Shown piece after piece: positions 1-7,442 of a stretch of 39,238 bases of DNA (positions are counted from its first letter, which is position 1; every line of letters starts with the position of its first letter). The notes below the pieces were generated by a model. The model worked only from the letters and a program-made list of their open reading frames with translations, had not been told where the DNA came from and did not search any database. Source of the stretch: an uncultured Clostridium sp. (GTDB lineage: Bacteria > Bacillota_I > Bacilli_A > RF39 > UBA660); the NCBI GenBank assembly GCA_946541575.1, contig CAMNJQ010000052.1, positions 1 to 39,238 on the forward strand, given 5' to 3'. Both the position numbers and the translations under genes were made by a program.

Positions 1-592
1 TGAATTAGCATATTTGGAAGAAGCTGCAAAAGAACAAGCAAAAATGCTTCAAAATAAAAATGAATTAGAAGATTTAAAAGAAGCTGCAAATGAACAAGCA
101 TCTATTTTAAATAAAAAAGTTGATGATAACTTATTTGAAATTGTGAATAATAATTCAAGTGATGTTGAATTATCACCTGAATTAAAAGAATTATCTGATG
201 CTATTGAGGTTGTAGATTCTTATGCATCTTTAGGACAACCATCAATTAAAGTTTTCTTTGAAAGAGGAAATAAAGAAGCTGCCGAAGTAATTGTATCTAA
301 TGGTATTGCTGCTGATGAAGAAGTAGTTTTTAGAAAAGTGTTTAAATTAGAGCAACTTCATAATGAAGTAATTCCTCTATTGTGTAAATTATATTCTAAA
401 GATAATCATATTTCATACGAAAAATTGTTTGACGTACCTAATACTACTAAAGCAGGTCTTGTTATTGTAGGAGATCAAGAAAGATTATTTCAAGTTTCTA
501 ATGCAGAAAGAACTTTTGTAGATTTTTGTTTAGAAAATGTAAAGAAAGAAATGAATAATAAAAAAGAAGAAGAAGAAAAAATGAAAAAATAG
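1..592 (+). CDS. Partial coiled-coil protein with 20-residue repeats, unknown function (5' end outside window)
   Basis: The reading frame is open from base 2, so the gene enters from upstream and only its last 197 codons are visible. The first ~40 residues are two copies of a 20-residue unit with the pattern ELxxLxEAAxEQAxxLxxK; at DNA level GAATTAG recurs at 2 and 62, so the repeat period is 60 bases. This should form a coiled coil. The remaining ~150 residues look globular, acidic and soluble, and the C-terminus ends in a run of Lys and Glu. I see no membrane segment and no motif I recognise. The TTG at 14 has no ribosome site in front of it and is not a credible start. The stop codon lies inside a terminator-like hairpin. 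Function unknown. Confidence 0.75.
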   Translation, partial: ELAYLEEAAKEQAKMLQNKNELEDLKEAANEQASILNKKVDDNLFEIVNNNSSDVELSPELKELSDAIEVVDSYASLGQPSIKVFFERGNKEAAEVIVSNGIAADEEVVFRKVFKLEQLHNEVIPLLCKLYSKDNHISYEKLFDVPNTTKAGLVIVGDQERLFQVSNAERTFVDFCLENVKKEMNNKKEEEEKMKK

Positions 593-615
593 CATAAGTT
601 TATCTTATGCTATTT
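587..615 (+). terminator. Terminator-like hairpin after the first gene
   Basis: A perfect 12-bp stem, AAATAGCATAAG (587-598) with CTTATGCTATTT (604-615), encloses the 5-base loop TTTAT. The left arm contains the TAG stop of the upstream gene. The trailing T-run is short, so termination may be partial and the next gene, at 635, may receive read-through. Confidence 0.6.
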
Positions 616-634
616 GATGGTTGAGGAGAAATAA

Positions 635-1426
635 ATGAAACTAAAAAATCCTGTTATATCAATTATAATAATTATTTTATTAGTCTCATTATTAATTATT
701 TTTCCTTTTGTTATGCTTTCTAAGAATACTAAAGAAGTTAATAGCATAAAAAAAATTATTTATGATTTTGATATTAAGGAATATTTATTAAATCATGATG
801 TAATAGATGATTCTATAAAGAATTACAATTATCCTAAAGAAGTGTTTAATTATATTAACATTAATGATATAAAAATTATGAAAGATAAGATTTATAATAG
901 GTTAATGGAAAATAGTAATTCTTTAATTTCCAAGAATGAAATTATTTCATTAATAAGTAATTCAGTTTATGAATTTGAAAATGTCACTTATAAAGATGTT
1001 TATGATAATGTTTATAGTGATATTGAATATATAAGTACCGAACTTGAAAATTATTTAAATGATAGATTAATTAATTATCAAATGTTTCTTTCTATTGTAG
1101 GAAGTAATGTTATATTTTATTTTTTGTTGTTTGTTTGTTTATTGTTGCTTACTATTATAGTTTTTATTGAAAAAAATAGTGGTATAATTATAAGTAGTAT
1201 TATTAGCTTATTATATTCTTTATATTTATATTATATTAGTGATAATTTTTATAGATTATTTGTGTCTTCTTCTGTTAGTAATTATGTTAAACTTTTATTT
1301 AAAAATCATTTTTTATTGAATGATGAATCATATATTATTTGTTTTATTTTAAGTTTTGTATTATTATTAATATATATATTTAATTGTGTTAAATCTTTTT
1401 TTAAAAAGATTAAAAATTGGAGGTAG
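635..1426 (+). CDS. Integral membrane protein, unknown function
   Basis: 263 residues. The start is ATG 635 with AGGAG at 624-628, six bases upstream. A strongly hydrophobic segment covers residues ~8-30, followed by a ~120-residue polar, Asn/Asp/Tyr-rich domain probably outside the membrane, then three closely spaced hydrophobic segments (about 152-178, 182-201 and 232-252) and a short Lys-rich tail. The arrangement of one N-terminal anchor, an external loop and a C-terminal helix bundle resembles uncharacterised envelope proteins of low-GC bacteria, but I recognise no family. The stop at 1426 lies one base before the galE start, and the galE ribosome site lies inside its last codons, so the two are co-transcribed and possibly translationally coupled. 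Confidence 0.7.
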   Translation: MKLKNPVISIIIIILLVSLLIIFPFVMLSKNTKEVNSIKKIIYDFDIKEYLLNHDVIDDSIKNYNYPKEVFNYININDIKIMKDKIYNRLMENSNSLISKNEIISLISNSVYEFENVTYKDVYDNVYSDIEYISTELENYLNDRLINYQMFLSIVGSNVIFYFLLFVCLLLLTIIVFIEKNSGIIISSIISLLYSLYLYYISDNFYRLFVSSSVSNYVKLLFKNHFLLNDESYIICFILSFVLLLIYIFNCVKSFFKKIKNWR

Positions 1427-1427
1427 T

Positions 1428-2426
1428 ATGAAAATTCTTGTTACTGGTGGATGTGGATATATAGGTAGTCATACTTGTGTAGAACTACTTAATAATGGAT
1501 ATAATGTTGTAATTGTGGATAATTTATCAAACTCAAAGGAAGATGTTATAAATAAGATAGAGCAAATTACTAATAAAAAAGTTACTTTTTATAAAGAAGA
1601 TGTATGTAATTATAAGGCATTAGATGGTATTTTTAGTAAGGAAAAAGTAGATGCAGTTATTCATTTTGCAGGGTTTAAAGCAGTTGGTGAAAGTGTAAGT
1701 GAACCACTTAAATATTATAGAAATAATTTGGATTCAACATTGACTCTTTTAGAGGTAATGAAAAAACATAATTGCAAAAAATTAGTTTTTTCATCAAGTG
1801 CTACTGTTTATGGAAAGCCTAAGAGATTACCTATAACTGAAGATTCACCTTTGCATACTACTAATCCTTATGGTTCAACAAAATTAATGATTGAAATGAT
1901 TTTACAGGATTTATATGTTTCAGATAATGAATGGGGAATTGCTATTTTAAGATATTTTAATCCAATTGGTGCTCATAAGAGTGGATTAATTGGCGAAGAT
2001 CCTAATGGTATACCAAATAATTTAATGCCATATATAGTAAAAGTTGCTAATAAAGAATTAAAAGAGTTAAGCATATTTGGTAATGATTATGATACAAAAG
2101 ATGGAACTGGTGTTAGGGATTACATTCATGTTGTTGATTTAGCAAATGGTCATATAAAAGCTATTGAAAAAGTTTTAAAGGATAGTGGAGTAGATACATA
2201 TAATTTAGGAACTGGAAAAGGCTATAGTGTATTAGAAATAGTAAATACATTTAAAAAAGTTAATAATGTTGATGTTCCATATAAGATAGTTGATAGAAGG
2301 CCTGGAGATATAGATGCTTGTTATGCTTCTATTGACAAAGCTTTTGAAAAATTGCATTGGAGAGCTAAATTAGAGATAGACGAAATGTGTAAAGACTCGT
2401 ATAATTATGTTAAGAAAAGTAAATAG
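1428..2426 (+). CDS. galE: UDP-glucose 4-epimerase GalE
   Basis: 332 residues, typical length for GalE, which interconverts UDP-glucose and UDP-galactose in the cytoplasm using bound NAD. The Rossmann glycine motif GGCGYIGSH is at residues 7-15. The catalytic set is intact: Ser124 in SSSATVYG, Tyr148 in NPYGS and Lys152, giving the YxxxK signature of extended short-chain dehydrogenases, at almost the same numbering as the E. coli enzyme. RYFNPIGAH and VRDYIHVVDLA are also typical. The start is ATG 1428 with GGAGG at 1419-1423; an in-frame upstream ATG at 1386 has no ribosome site and would overlap the preceding gene. It probably provides UDP-Gal or UDP-GalNAc for the glycosyltransferase cluster 21 kb downstream, although it is not in the same operon. 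Confidence 0.95.
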   Translation: MKILVTGGCGYIGSHTCVELLNNGYNVVIVDNLSNSKEDVINKIEQITNKKVTFYKEDVCNYKALDGIFSKEKVDAVIHFAGFKAVGESVSEPLKYYRNNLDSTLTLLEVMKKHNCKKLVFSSSATVYGKPKRLPITEDSPLHTTNPYGSTKLMIEMILQDLYVSDNEWGIAILRYFNPIGAHKSGLIGEDPNGIPNNLMPYIVKVANKELKELSIFGNDYDTKDGTGVRDYIHVVDLANGHIKAIEKVLKDSGVDTYNLGTGKGYSVLEIVNTFKKVNNVDVPYKIVDRRPGDIDACYASIDKAFEKLHWRAKLEIDEMCKDSYNYVKKSK

Positions 2427-2435
2427 GAGGTATTT

Positions 2436-2753
2436 ATGAGAATTTGTTCAGTTTGTGGAGAGCGTAATGAGGATTGGATGGATATTTGCCAAAGATGTGG
2501 TAGTTCTATTACCAATGCAAATGTTGATAACTCTTATGATACTCCGATTGACTATGGAAATAATTATAATGATTATAGAGATAATAATTACTATGAAGAT
2601 AATAGTAATAATAATTACTATTATCAAGAAAGCTCTAAATCATCTAATTCACTTCCAAAAGCTAGAAAAAAAATTACTAACCTAGATTTAAAAATAATTT
2701 TAATTATTTTAATTATTATTCTAGTATGTTTGATAATATATGCATTCTTTTAA
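2436..2753 (+). CDS. Zinc-ribbon protein with Asn/Tyr-rich linker and C-terminal membrane anchor
   Basis: 105 residues. An N-terminal zinc ribbon carries CSVCG and CQRCG (two CxxC pairs, residues ~4-21). A low-complexity linker very rich in Asn, Asp and Tyr follows (about 28-65), then a basic patch and one strongly hydrophobic helix (about 84-104) that reaches the C-terminus. The expected topology is a zinc ribbon in the cytoplasm and a tail anchor in the membrane. It starts nine bases after the galE stop with AGGAGG in front, so it is co-transcribed with galE. Function unknown; proteins with this zinc-ribbon plus single-helix layout are common and uncharacterised in Firmicutes. A related zinc ribbon begins the larger protein at 18371. 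Confidence 0.75.
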   Translation: MRICSVCGERNEDWMDICQRCGSSITNANVDNSYDTPIDYGNNYNDYRDNNYYEDNSNNNYYYQESSKSSNSLPKARKKITNLDLKIILIILIIILVCLIIYAFF

Positions 2754-2758
2754 TGATT

Positions 2759-2807
2759 AAAAACTTTCTTTTCGTATCAAAATGATATAGAAAGGAGAGT
2801 TTTTTTA
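2759..2807 (+). promoter_or_regulatory. sigG leader hairpin occluding the ribosome site; doubles as terminator
   Basis: The left arm (about 2759-2779) pairs with the right arm (2783-2804) around an AAA loop, with one bulged G (2794) and one mismatch. The right arm contains the only good ribosome site for sigG, AAAGGAGAG at 2791-2799, and runs straight into a T-tract (2800-2806). The same structure could therefore end galE-operon transcripts and hide the sigG ribosome site. The pairing is seen in the sequence. The regulatory role is inferred by analogy with B. subtilis, where leader secondary structure is known to dampen sigG translation. Confidence 0.65.
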
Positions 2808-3587
2808 TTGTCACGTCATAAAGTTGATATAGTTGGCGTGAATACATCAAATATCAAAGTATTAACAAATGAAGAAATGATTAATCTTTTCTCTAGGTAT
2901 AAAGCAGGTGAAAAATCAGTTAGGGATGTAATTGCAAAGGGAAATTTAAAGTTAGTATTATCTATTTTAAAAAAATTTTCTAGAAGTGATGAAAATAAAG
3001 ATGATTTATTTCAAATTGGATGTATTGGACTTATGAAAGCTATTGATAATTTTGATCCAAATTATGGAGTTAAGTTTTCAACATATTGTGTACCAATGAT
3101 TTTAGGAGAGATAAGACGATATGTTAGAGATAATTCTAGTTTAAGAGTAAGTAGGTCATTAAAAGATATATCGTATAGAAGTATTAAAGCAAAAGAAGAA
3201 TTATATATTGCTTTAGGTAGAAGCCCAACAAATCTTGAAATTGCTAATTATTTAGGAATAGAAGAAACAGATTTAATTGATGCTTTACAATCAAGAAAAT
3301 TACCTATAAGTATATTTGAACCAATTTATAATGATGGTGGAGATACAATATATTTATATGATCAAATCGAAGATAAGACAGAAAATAAAGTTGATTTAAC
3401 TGATCATTTTTCTTTAAAAGAAGCTTTGAAAAAACTTGATGAAAGAGAAAAATATATTATTGATCAAAGATTTATTATGGGAAAAACTCAAGTAGAACTT
3501 TCTAATGAGTTAAGTATTAGTCAAGCTCAAATATCTAGAATTGAGAAAAAAGCTTTAGACTCACTTAAGAAGAATATAGAAAATTAG
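2808..3587 (+). CDS. sigG: RNA polymerase forespore sigma factor SigG
   Basis: 259 residues; the B. subtilis sigma-G is 260. The N-terminus MSRHKVDIVGV matches the SigG-specific start (MSRNKVEICGV in B. subtilis) better than SigF. Sigma region 2 carries DDLFQIGCIGLMKAIDNFD and GEIRRYVRDN with the following LRVSRSL segment; the SigG hallmark SIFEPIYNDGGD lies mid-protein; region 4 helix-turn-helix ends in GKTQVELSNELSISQAQISR. It directs late forespore transcription. The start is TTG 2808, forced by homology at residue 1 and by AAAGGAGAG upstream, which sits in a hairpin. A weak start plus occluded ribosome site matches the known low-translation design of sigG in B. subtilis. The neighbour gene sigE, usual in Bacillus, is not present here. 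Confidence 0.93.
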   Translation: MSRHKVDIVGVNTSNIKVLTNEEMINLFSRYKAGEKSVRDVIAKGNLKLVLSILKKFSRSDENKDDLFQIGCIGLMKAIDNFDPNYGVKFSTYCVPMILGEIRRYVRDNSSLRVSRSLKDISYRSIKAKEELYIALGRSPTNLEIANYLGIEETDLIDALQSRKLPISIFEPIYNDGGDTIYLYDQIEDKTENKVDLTDHFSLKEALKKLDEREKYIIDQRFIMGKTQVELSNELSISQAQISRIEKKALDSLKKNIEN

Positions 3588-3602
3588 TATATTATTAAAA
3601 TA

Positions 3603-3630
3603 TTGACTTTTATTGATAAAGTGTTATAAT
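3603..3630 (+). promoter_or_regulatory. Sigma-A-type promoter for the 3657 gene
   Basis: TTGACT at 3603-3608 and TATAAT at 3625-3630 are separated by 16 bases, in the gap between sigG and the next start. The predicted transcript starts near 3637, just before the G-rich ribosome site at 3641-3647. Confidence 0.75.
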
Positions 3631-3656
3631 TTTTATTCGCGAGGGGGACAATTATA

Positions 3657-4157
3657 ATGAAATTAATTGATGATAAAAGTATATATGTTCAAGAAAGAGA
3701 TTTAGCTCTTTTATTAAAAAATAATGAGGATGGGGCTATACCTTTATCTATTATTGAAAGATATGGAGAGATAATCAATAGTGGGAAAACAGAAAATCCA
3801 CTATTATATAGAAAGTTTGATGATAAAATTGCATTTGATTTTTTAAATTCTCAAGAATATATTTTAGATAAAGATTTTTTAAATTATTTATCATGGACTG
3901 ATACAATTAATTATGGTTCTATTACATTATTAGAGTTAAATAAAGCATTTAGAGAATATGAAAATATAGATTCAAATACTTCTCAAGAAGAAATACAGAG
4001 AGTTGAAAATAAACTTGATTTATTAAAATATAAAATGGGTTGTATTAAAGAATCTATTAATGAAAAAAAATGTAGTGTTATTGTAAGAGGCTCAAAAGAA
4101 ACTGCAAAACAAGATGGCAATATGAAATCTAGAGTTAAGAAAATTATTAAGAAGTAA
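3657..4157 (+). CDS. Soluble helical protein, unknown function
   Basis: 166 residues, no signal peptide or membrane segment. The start ATG 3657 follows a GAGGGGG ribosome site (3641-3647). The middle is acidic and Leu/Asp-rich. Residues about 105-140 form a probable coiled-coil helix (SQEEIQRVENKLDLLKYKM). The C-terminal ~25 residues are strongly basic and could contact nucleic acid or membrane. It has its own sigma-A-type promoter and a strong terminator, so it is a single-gene unit. I do not recognise the family; standing next to sigG is not enough to call it a sporulation gene. Confidence 0.7.
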   Translation: MKLIDDKSIYVQERDLALLLKNNEDGAIPLSIIERYGEIINSGKTENPLLYRKFDDKIAFDFLNSQEYILDKDFLNYLSWTDTINYGSITLLELNKAFREYENIDSNTSQEEIQRVENKLDLLKYKMGCIKESINEKKCSVIVRGSKETAKQDGNMKSRVKKIIKK

Positions 4158-4163
4158 AAATTG

Positions 4164-4191
4164 AAATAGTATCATTTAGATACTATTTTTT
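4164..4191 (+). terminator. Rho-independent terminator
   Basis: AAATAGTATC (4164-4173) pairs perfectly with GATACTATTT (4179-4188) around ATTTA, followed by more T residues to 4191. Confidence 0.85.
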
Positions 4192-4192
4192 C

Positions 4193-4221
4193 TTGAAAAA
4201 AATAGTAAAAAAATGTATATT
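4193..4221 (+). promoter_or_regulatory. Promoter for the superoxide reductase gene
   Basis: TTGAAA (4193-4198), 17 bases, TATATT (4216-4221). Transcription would begin near 4228, which excludes the in-frame ATG at 4193 as the start of the downstream gene. Confidence 0.6.
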
Positions 4222-4243
4222 GAAATTATATATGGAGGTTAAT

Positions 4244-4618
4244 ATGAGAGAATTAGTTTTAAGAAAATGTAATAAGTGTAATGCTTTGGTTAAAGTTGTT
4301 GAAGATTGCAATTGTAAATGTGGATTAGTTTGCTGTGGGGAAGAGATGCATGTTGTAAAAGCAAATAATAGTGATGGCGCTTTTGAAAAACATGTTCCAA
4401 CTTATACTATAGATGGCGATAAAATAATAGTAGAAGTAAATCATGTGATGGAAGAAGATCATTATATTGAATGGATTTGTGCTGTATCAGATAATGAAGA
4501 ACAATATAAGTATTTAAGACCTGGAATGAAGGCAAAAGCAACTTTTAACTATTATGATGGAATGAGTTTATATTCATATTGTAATAAACATTCATTGTGG
4601 AAAAAGGAAGTTGAATAA
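4244..4618 (+). CDS. Desulfoferrodoxin / superoxide reductase
   Basis: 124 residues, typical for two-iron desulfoferrodoxin (class I superoxide reductase), which reduces superoxide to peroxide without making oxygen, a defence found in anaerobes. The N-terminal desulforedoxin domain supplies four iron-ligating Cys at 9, 12, 30 and 31 (KCNKC and VCCGEEM). The catalytic centre shows Glu48 and His50 (EKHVPTY), His67, His73, Cys113 and His116 (CNKHSLW), with spacings matching characterised enzymes. Three additional Cys (22, 24, 26) lie in the desulforedoxin loop and are unusual. The start is ATG 4244 with GGAGG at 4234-4238; an in-frame ATG at 4193 overlaps the predicted promoter. Single-gene unit between two terminators. 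The electron donor is probably a rubredoxin, not present in this window. Confidence 0.92.
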   Translation: MRELVLRKCNKCNALVKVVEDCNCKCGLVCCGEEMHVVKANNSDGAFEKHVPTYTIDGDKIIVEVNHVMEEDHYIEWICAVSDNEEQYKYLRPGMKAKATFNYYDGMSLYSYCNKHSLWKKEVE

Positions 4619-4647
4619 AAAAGAAAACAGTAGTGTTTTCTTTTTTT
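4618..4647 (+). terminator. Rho-independent terminator
   Basis: AAAAAGAAAACA (4618-4629) pairs with TGTTTTCTTTTT (4634-4645) around GTAG, followed by a T-tract. Confidence 0.85.
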
Positions 4648-4654
4648 ATCATAA

Positions 4655-4683
4655 TTTACTAAATAATCAAAGAGTGATATAAT
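4655..4683 (+). promoter_or_regulatory. Promoter for the LTA-synthase-like gene
   Basis: TTTACT (4655-4660), 17 bases, TATAAT (4678-4683), with an extended -10 TG at 4675-4676. Confidence 0.7.
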
Positions 4684-4724
4684 AGTCATAGTTTAAAATT
4701 AGTAATTAAGGGATGTATGATACA

Positions 4725-6707
4725 ATGAATAATAAAAATAATGATAAAAGTATAATTAATTATCTTTTTGAATCATCAAAAAAGTTATTGTTTTGGTTTT
4801 TAACTTTTATATTTTTAGAATTTAGTTTTATTTTAATAATGGATAGTAAAATTGAGATAGAAAACCTATTTAATATTATACTTTTTAGTATTTTGTTATC
4901 TAGTTTTATGTCAATTGTTACTAATGTTTTTAAACCTAAAATCAATAAGATAATTACTTCTATAATATTATTTGTTTTAGGATTCTTATTTTCACTTCAG
5001 TGTGTGTTTTATAGTATCTTCAAATTATATTTTTCCCTAAGTAATTTAGGATTAAGTGATCAAGTAACCAGTTATTTAGATAAAGCTTTTGCAGCTATTC
5101 TGGCTAATTTATTTTTTATAGTAATTTTTATGTTACCATTTATTTTATATTTAGTTTTTTCAAAAAAATTAAAAATGAATACTAATAAGTTATTTGATTA
5201 TGTTAGTTTCTTTATAGTATTAGCTTTATTTACACCAATATTTTATTACAATATAATATCTAGTAAAGGAAAAACAAATGGCATGTATGATTTATATTAT
5301 AATGTCAATGAAATATCTTTAAATATAAATAAATTAGGTGTAATGAATAGTTATATTATTGATTTTCATAGGTTATTATTTGGATTTGTTCCACAGCAAA
5401 TTGATTTTATTAATATGGATGATATTGACAAGAATGAAGAAATTCCAGTAGAAGAACCTGAAGAAGAACCTATTGTATATGAGCCTAATACGCTTAATTT
5501 AAATCTTGATAAAGAAACATCATCAGATAGTATTAAAAAGATAAACTTATATGTAGCAAATGATAGTGGAACTATGAAGAATGAGTATACTGGACTATTT
5601 GCTGGTTATAATCTAGTTTATATAACAGCAGAAAGTTTTAGCCAAATTGCTATTTCTGAAGAATTGACACCAACATTATATAGATTAACTCATACAGGTT
5701 TTATTTTTGATAATTACTATACTCCTAATGCACTTTCGACAATAGGTGGTGAATTTCAATCTATGACTGGGCTATATCCAGATTCAACTATATTGTCAAA
5801 GTGGAGAAGCGGAAAAAACTATTTTCCATACGGATTAGCAAATGTTTTTCAAAGTAAAGGATATAAGACATATGCTTATCACAATAATTCATATGTTTTT
5901 CAGGATAGAAATAAATATATGGCTAGTCAAGGATTTAATAATTATTTAGGTTGCTATAATGGGCTTGAGAAAAGAATGAATTGCAGAAGATGGCCACAAA
6001 GTGATGATGAAATGATTCAAGTTACTTTACCTGACTATATTAATAATCCAGAACCATTTTTAGCATATTATATGACTGTATCAGGTCACTTTGCATATAC
6101 ATTTAATGATAATTCAATGGCAACAAAGAATAAGCAGTTTGTTAATAATATGAATGTGTCAAATAATGCTAAAGCTTATGTTGCAACTCAGATTGAACTT
6201 GATAGAGCATTAGAAAGATTGCTAAAAGAATTAGAAGTTGCAGGAAAGCTTGATAATACAGTAATTGTTCTTTTAGCAGATCATTATCCTTATGAACTTG
6301 ATTTAGGATCAATTAATAGTTTATCTACTTATGAAAGAGATGAGATAGTTGAAGTTAATCATAATTCACTAATTTTATGGAATAGTAAACTAGAAGATAT
6401 ACATATAACAAAGCCTTGTATGTCTAGTGATGTACTTCCAACTGTATATAATTTATTTGGAATTGATTATGATTCAAGATTATTTACCGGACGTGATATT
6501 TTATCTGACTCATTTGGTATTGCAATTATGAGAAATCATAGTTGGGTTACTGATAAAGGAACATATTTTGCCAATAGCAAGAGATTTGTTGGAAGCGAAG
6601 ATTTACCTGAAAATTATATTGATAATATTAATACATTAGTAAATAATCGTTTAAATATTGCAAAATTAATCTTATCGACAGATTATTATAATTACTTGTT
6701 TAGATAA
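4725..6707 (+). CDS. LTA synthase-like membrane sulfatase-fold phosphotransferase
   Basis: About 660 residues with the layout of lipoteichoic acid synthases (LtaS/YfnI/YqgS): five hydrophobic helices in residues ~20-180, an Asp/Glu-rich linker, then a large extracellular sulfatase-fold domain. Numbering from an in-frame ATG at 4713, likely metal and catalytic residues are Glu307 (YITAESFS), Thr343 (STIGGEF, the nucleophile position), His459 (SGHF), Asp523 and His524 (LLADHYPY), matching the Glu-Thr-Asp-His set of LtaS. It should transfer polyol-phosphate or a related phospho-head group outside the membrane. ATG 4713 abuts AAGGG (4708-4712) with no spacing, so ATG 4725 is preferred. Substrate cannot be told from sequence; LTA primase or a phosphoethanolamine-type transferase are alternatives. 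Confidence 0.82.
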   Translation: MNNKNNDKSIINYLFESSKKLLFWFLTFIFLEFSFILIMDSKIEIENLFNIILFSILLSSFMSIVTNVFKPKINKIITSIILFVLGFLFSLQCVFYSIFKLYFSLSNLGLSDQVTSYLDKAFAAILANLFFIVIFMLPFILYLVFSKKLKMNTNKLFDYVSFFIVLALFTPIFYYNIISSKGKTNGMYDLYYNVNEISLNINKLGVMNSYIIDFHRLLFGFVPQQIDFINMDDIDKNEEIPVEEPEEEPIVYEPNTLNLNLDKETSSDSIKKINLYVANDSGTMKNEYTGLFAGYNLVYITAESFSQIAISEELTPTLYRLTHTGFIFDNYYTPNALSTIGGEFQSMTGLYPDSTILSKWRSGKNYFPYGLANVFQSKGYKTYAYHNNSYVFQDRNKYMASQGFNNYLGCYNGLEKRMNCRRWPQSDDEMIQVTLPDYINNPEPFLAYYMTVSGHFAYTFNDNSMATKNKQFVNNMNVSNNAKAYVATQIELDRALERLLKELEVAGKLDNTVIVLLADHYPYELDLGSINSLSTYERDEIVEVNHNSLILWNSKLEDIHITKPCMSSDVLPTVYNLFGIDYDSRLFTGRDILSDSFGIAIMRNHSWVTDKGTYFANSKRFVGSEDLPENYIDNINTLVNNRLNIAKLILSTDYYNYLFR

Positions 6708-6715
6708 TAAAAATG

Positions 6716-6740
6716 AAACAACTGATATCAGTTGTTTTTA
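6716..6740 (+). terminator. Rho-independent terminator
   Basis: Palindrome AAACAACTGAT/ATCAGTTGTTT at 6716-6737 with a minimal loop, followed by T residues. Confidence 0.8.
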
Positions 6741-6789
6741 TTTGTGTAAAGTTAAAAATGTAAACTTATTTTTTTAAATTGTAAATAAC

Positions 6790-6818
6790 TTGACTATAGA
6801 CATATACGTGTATATAAT
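6790..6818 (+). promoter_or_regulatory. Strong promoter with inverted repeat at the -10, for the surface operon
   Basis: TTGACT (6790-6795), 17 bases, TATAAT (6813-6818). An inverted repeat, ATATAC-GT-GTATAT (6802-6815), overlaps the spacer and the -10, a possible operator. The leader to the first gene is ~75 bases and contains a 9-bp hairpin with one G-U pair (CAATAATAA 6837-6845 with TTGTTATTG 6852-6860). Confidence 0.65.
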
Positions 6819-6900
6819 CAAATTATGATAACAAAGCAATAATAAATTTGGTTGTTATTGTAATCAATTAATAAAAACATAAGTAGGAAGGAGATTAAGG

Positions 6901-7416
6901 TTGAATAAAGATAGATATCAAAAAGTGTCAATTGTTTTGATTCTGATTGCTATTTTAATGTTTGGAGCGTCAATGTTTATTTTTATAAATAAAGATGATT
7001 CAAAAAAAGACTATGCGCCATCTAGTGCAGATCCAGGAGCTGTAAAAATTGATGAAGATGAATCTAATGTGTCTAGTTCTGGTTCTAAAGTTTCACTTAA
7101 GTATAAGAGTGAAGCAATAGTAAATTTAGAAAAAGATAAAGTTGAATTATTCTTTCAAAATCCATCAAGATCAAATCAGAATGTAACTTTGGAGGTTAGA
7201 GCATCAGAATTGGATAATCCAGATGAAGAATTTACAATTGCAAAATCAAATATTATTCCAGTTGGTTATGGAATTTATGAATTGTCATTGTATGATGACG
7301 TAAATTTAAAAAAAGGTAGTTATAGCGGAAGGATAATTGTAAATTATTATGATGCAAAAACTGAAGAGATGGCATCTGTTAATACAAATATTCCAATTGC
7401 TATTGAAGTAATGTAA
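6901..7416 (+). CDS. Membrane-anchored extracellular beta-rich protein
   Basis: 171 residues from a TTG start, with AAGGAG ending about eight bases upstream; no in-frame ATG occurs before the hydrophobic segment. Residues ~8-30 form an uncleaved signal-anchor helix. A Ser/Asp-rich linker (about 32-65) leads to a ~105-residue domain of alternating hydrophobic strands resembling an Ig-like or cohesin-like beta sandwich, ending in a strand pattern (YSGRIIVNYY...INTNIPIAIEV-like) common in Gram-positive surface proteins. It lies outside the cytoplasmic membrane. First gene of an operon with the secreted protein at 7443, so the two may interact. The product at 8295 has the same layout and may be a distant paralogue. 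Function unknown. Confidence 0.7.
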   Translation: MNKDRYQKVSIVLILIAILMFGASMFIFINKDDSKKDYAPSSADPGAVKIDEDESNVSSSGSKVSLKYKSEAIVNLEKDKVELFFQNPSRSNQNVTLEVRASELDNPDEEFTIAKSNIIPVGYGIYELSLYDDVNLKKGSYSGRIIVNYYDAKTEEMASVNTNIPIAIEVM

Positions 7417-7442
7417 AAAAAAGAAAGAAAGAGGTAAAAAAA

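Noticed and set aside
2455-2685. Plus-strand frame of 76 codons inside the 2436 zinc-ribbon gene
   Set aside because: Out-of-frame reading of the Asn/Tyr repeat region; the zinc-ribbon frame has the Cys motifs and the ribosome site.
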